Assembly: GCA_001800015.1 (NCBI GenBank)
Contig: MGUO01000137.1
Coordinates: forward strand, 742-6,755
Source: Elusimicrobia bacterium RIFCSPHIGHO2_02_FULL_57_9
GTDB lineage: Bacteria; Elusimicrobiota; Elusimicrobia; UBA1565; UBA9628
Direction: 5' to 3'
Length of the DNA: 6,014 bases
The translations under genes were made by a program, and so were the position numbers. Positions 5,677-6,014 of the stretch are shown piece after piece; the stretch's first letter is position 1; each line of letters opens with the position of its first letter. Below the pieces are notes generated by a model that searched no databases, was not told the origin of the DNA, and was given only the letters and a program-made list of their open reading frames with translations.

Positions 5677-6014
5677 AAAAAGCTCGTTGCTATTATTTTT
5701 GCTTCTGGCGCCCGCCTCTTTTGTCATGGCTGAGGACCCGGTCGAAGGCCGGGCTCAAGAAGACCCGGCGCAGGAGCAGCTTTATTCCGACGTTAAAAAA
5801 AGGCTCGAAAGCGACGAGGAGGCCCGCGAGGCCTTGGCCCGGCGCATAGCCCGCTCAACGCTGGGAACCAAGATAAGCGCCGCGCCGGACGAATCGTCGC
5901 GTCTTGACGAAATCCGGGAGTGGATAAAATACGACCCGCAATCCGCCGCCTATCTTGCCGTGGGCTTGGCCCAGGATGAAGCCGACGGCGCCCAAAAATA
6001 TGAAAAGTGGCTTA
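5657..6014 (+). CDS. Secreted protein of unknown function, partial (3' end beyond the window)
   Basis: An open frame of 119 codons runs from ATG 5657 to the right edge without a stop. It starts inside the preceding gene, overlapping its last 20 nt in another frame, and no strong Shine-Dalgarno is seen, so translation may be coupled. The start is supported by an excellent signal peptide: MPPFSLKKSSLLLFLLLAPASFVMA, with K7/K8, a leucine-rich core and a VMA|E cleavage site. The visible mature part (residues 26-119) is charged and predicted helical, rich in Glu, Asp, Ala and Arg (LYSDVKKRLESDEEAREALARRIARS). A second half with WIKYDPQSAAYLAVGLAQDEADGAQKYEKW resembles alpha-helical repeat proteins in a general way. 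No family is recognised. It is the third exported product in a row of this operon. Confidence 0.8.
   Translation, partial: MPPFSLKKSSLLLFLLLAPASFVMAEDPVEGRAQEDPAQEQLYSDVKKRLESDEEAREALARRIARSTLGTKISAAPDESSRLDEIREWIKYDPQSAAYLAVGLAQDEADGAQKYEKWL

Noticed and set aside
1..6014. CRISPR array, insertion sequence or riboswitch
   Set aside because: No regularly spaced repeats, transposase or terminal inverted repeats were seen, and no gene leader here is long enough with recognisable riboswitch features.

Overview
The window is bacterial chromosomal DNA of fairly high GC with tightly packed genes. The lineage cannot be fixed from sequence alone. The helix-turn-helix protein at the left edge, the H-K variant of the kinase H-box and the run of small secreted proteins fit an Elusimicrobiota-like, uncultured bacterium, but that is a weak inference. 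The tRNA does not encode its CCA end.

Layout: (1) 1-403, minus strand: 5' part of a helix-turn-helix regulator gene that runs off the left edge. Its promoter appears to give a nearly leaderless mRNA and overlaps an imperfect palindrome that looks like an operator. (2) 603-1148, plus: a small secreted protein of unknown function. It carries two identical 17-residue repeats whose DNA differs only at synonymous sites, followed by a four-cysteine region. (3) 1171-1203: a perfect 15-bp hairpin between this gene and the convergent tRNA-Ser(UGA) gene (1224-1311, minus), which has a consensus -10 box just upstream. (4) 1331-1531, plus: the N-terminal stub of a membrane-bound YdjM-type metal-dependent hydrolase, apparently a gene remnant. 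(5) 1550-6014, plus: five genes in which every junction overlaps by 4, 8, 4 and 20 nt. They encode a soluble GAF/PAS-like histidine kinase, a TldD-type metalloprotease, a PrcB-like secreted protein, a secreted protein with beta-propeller-like repeats, and a secreted protein cut by the right edge.

The overlaps argue for one translationally coupled operon joining a cytoplasmic sensor kinase, a cytoplasmic peptidase and three exported proteins. No response regulator and no TldE/PmbA partner is present, so the kinase and the protease must find partners elsewhere or act alone. The least ordinary elements are this operon make-up, the H-K phosphoacceptor motif, the 15-bp hairpin set between two good ribosome-binding sites in the PrcB-like gene, and the conserved peptide repeat of the 603-1148 protein.
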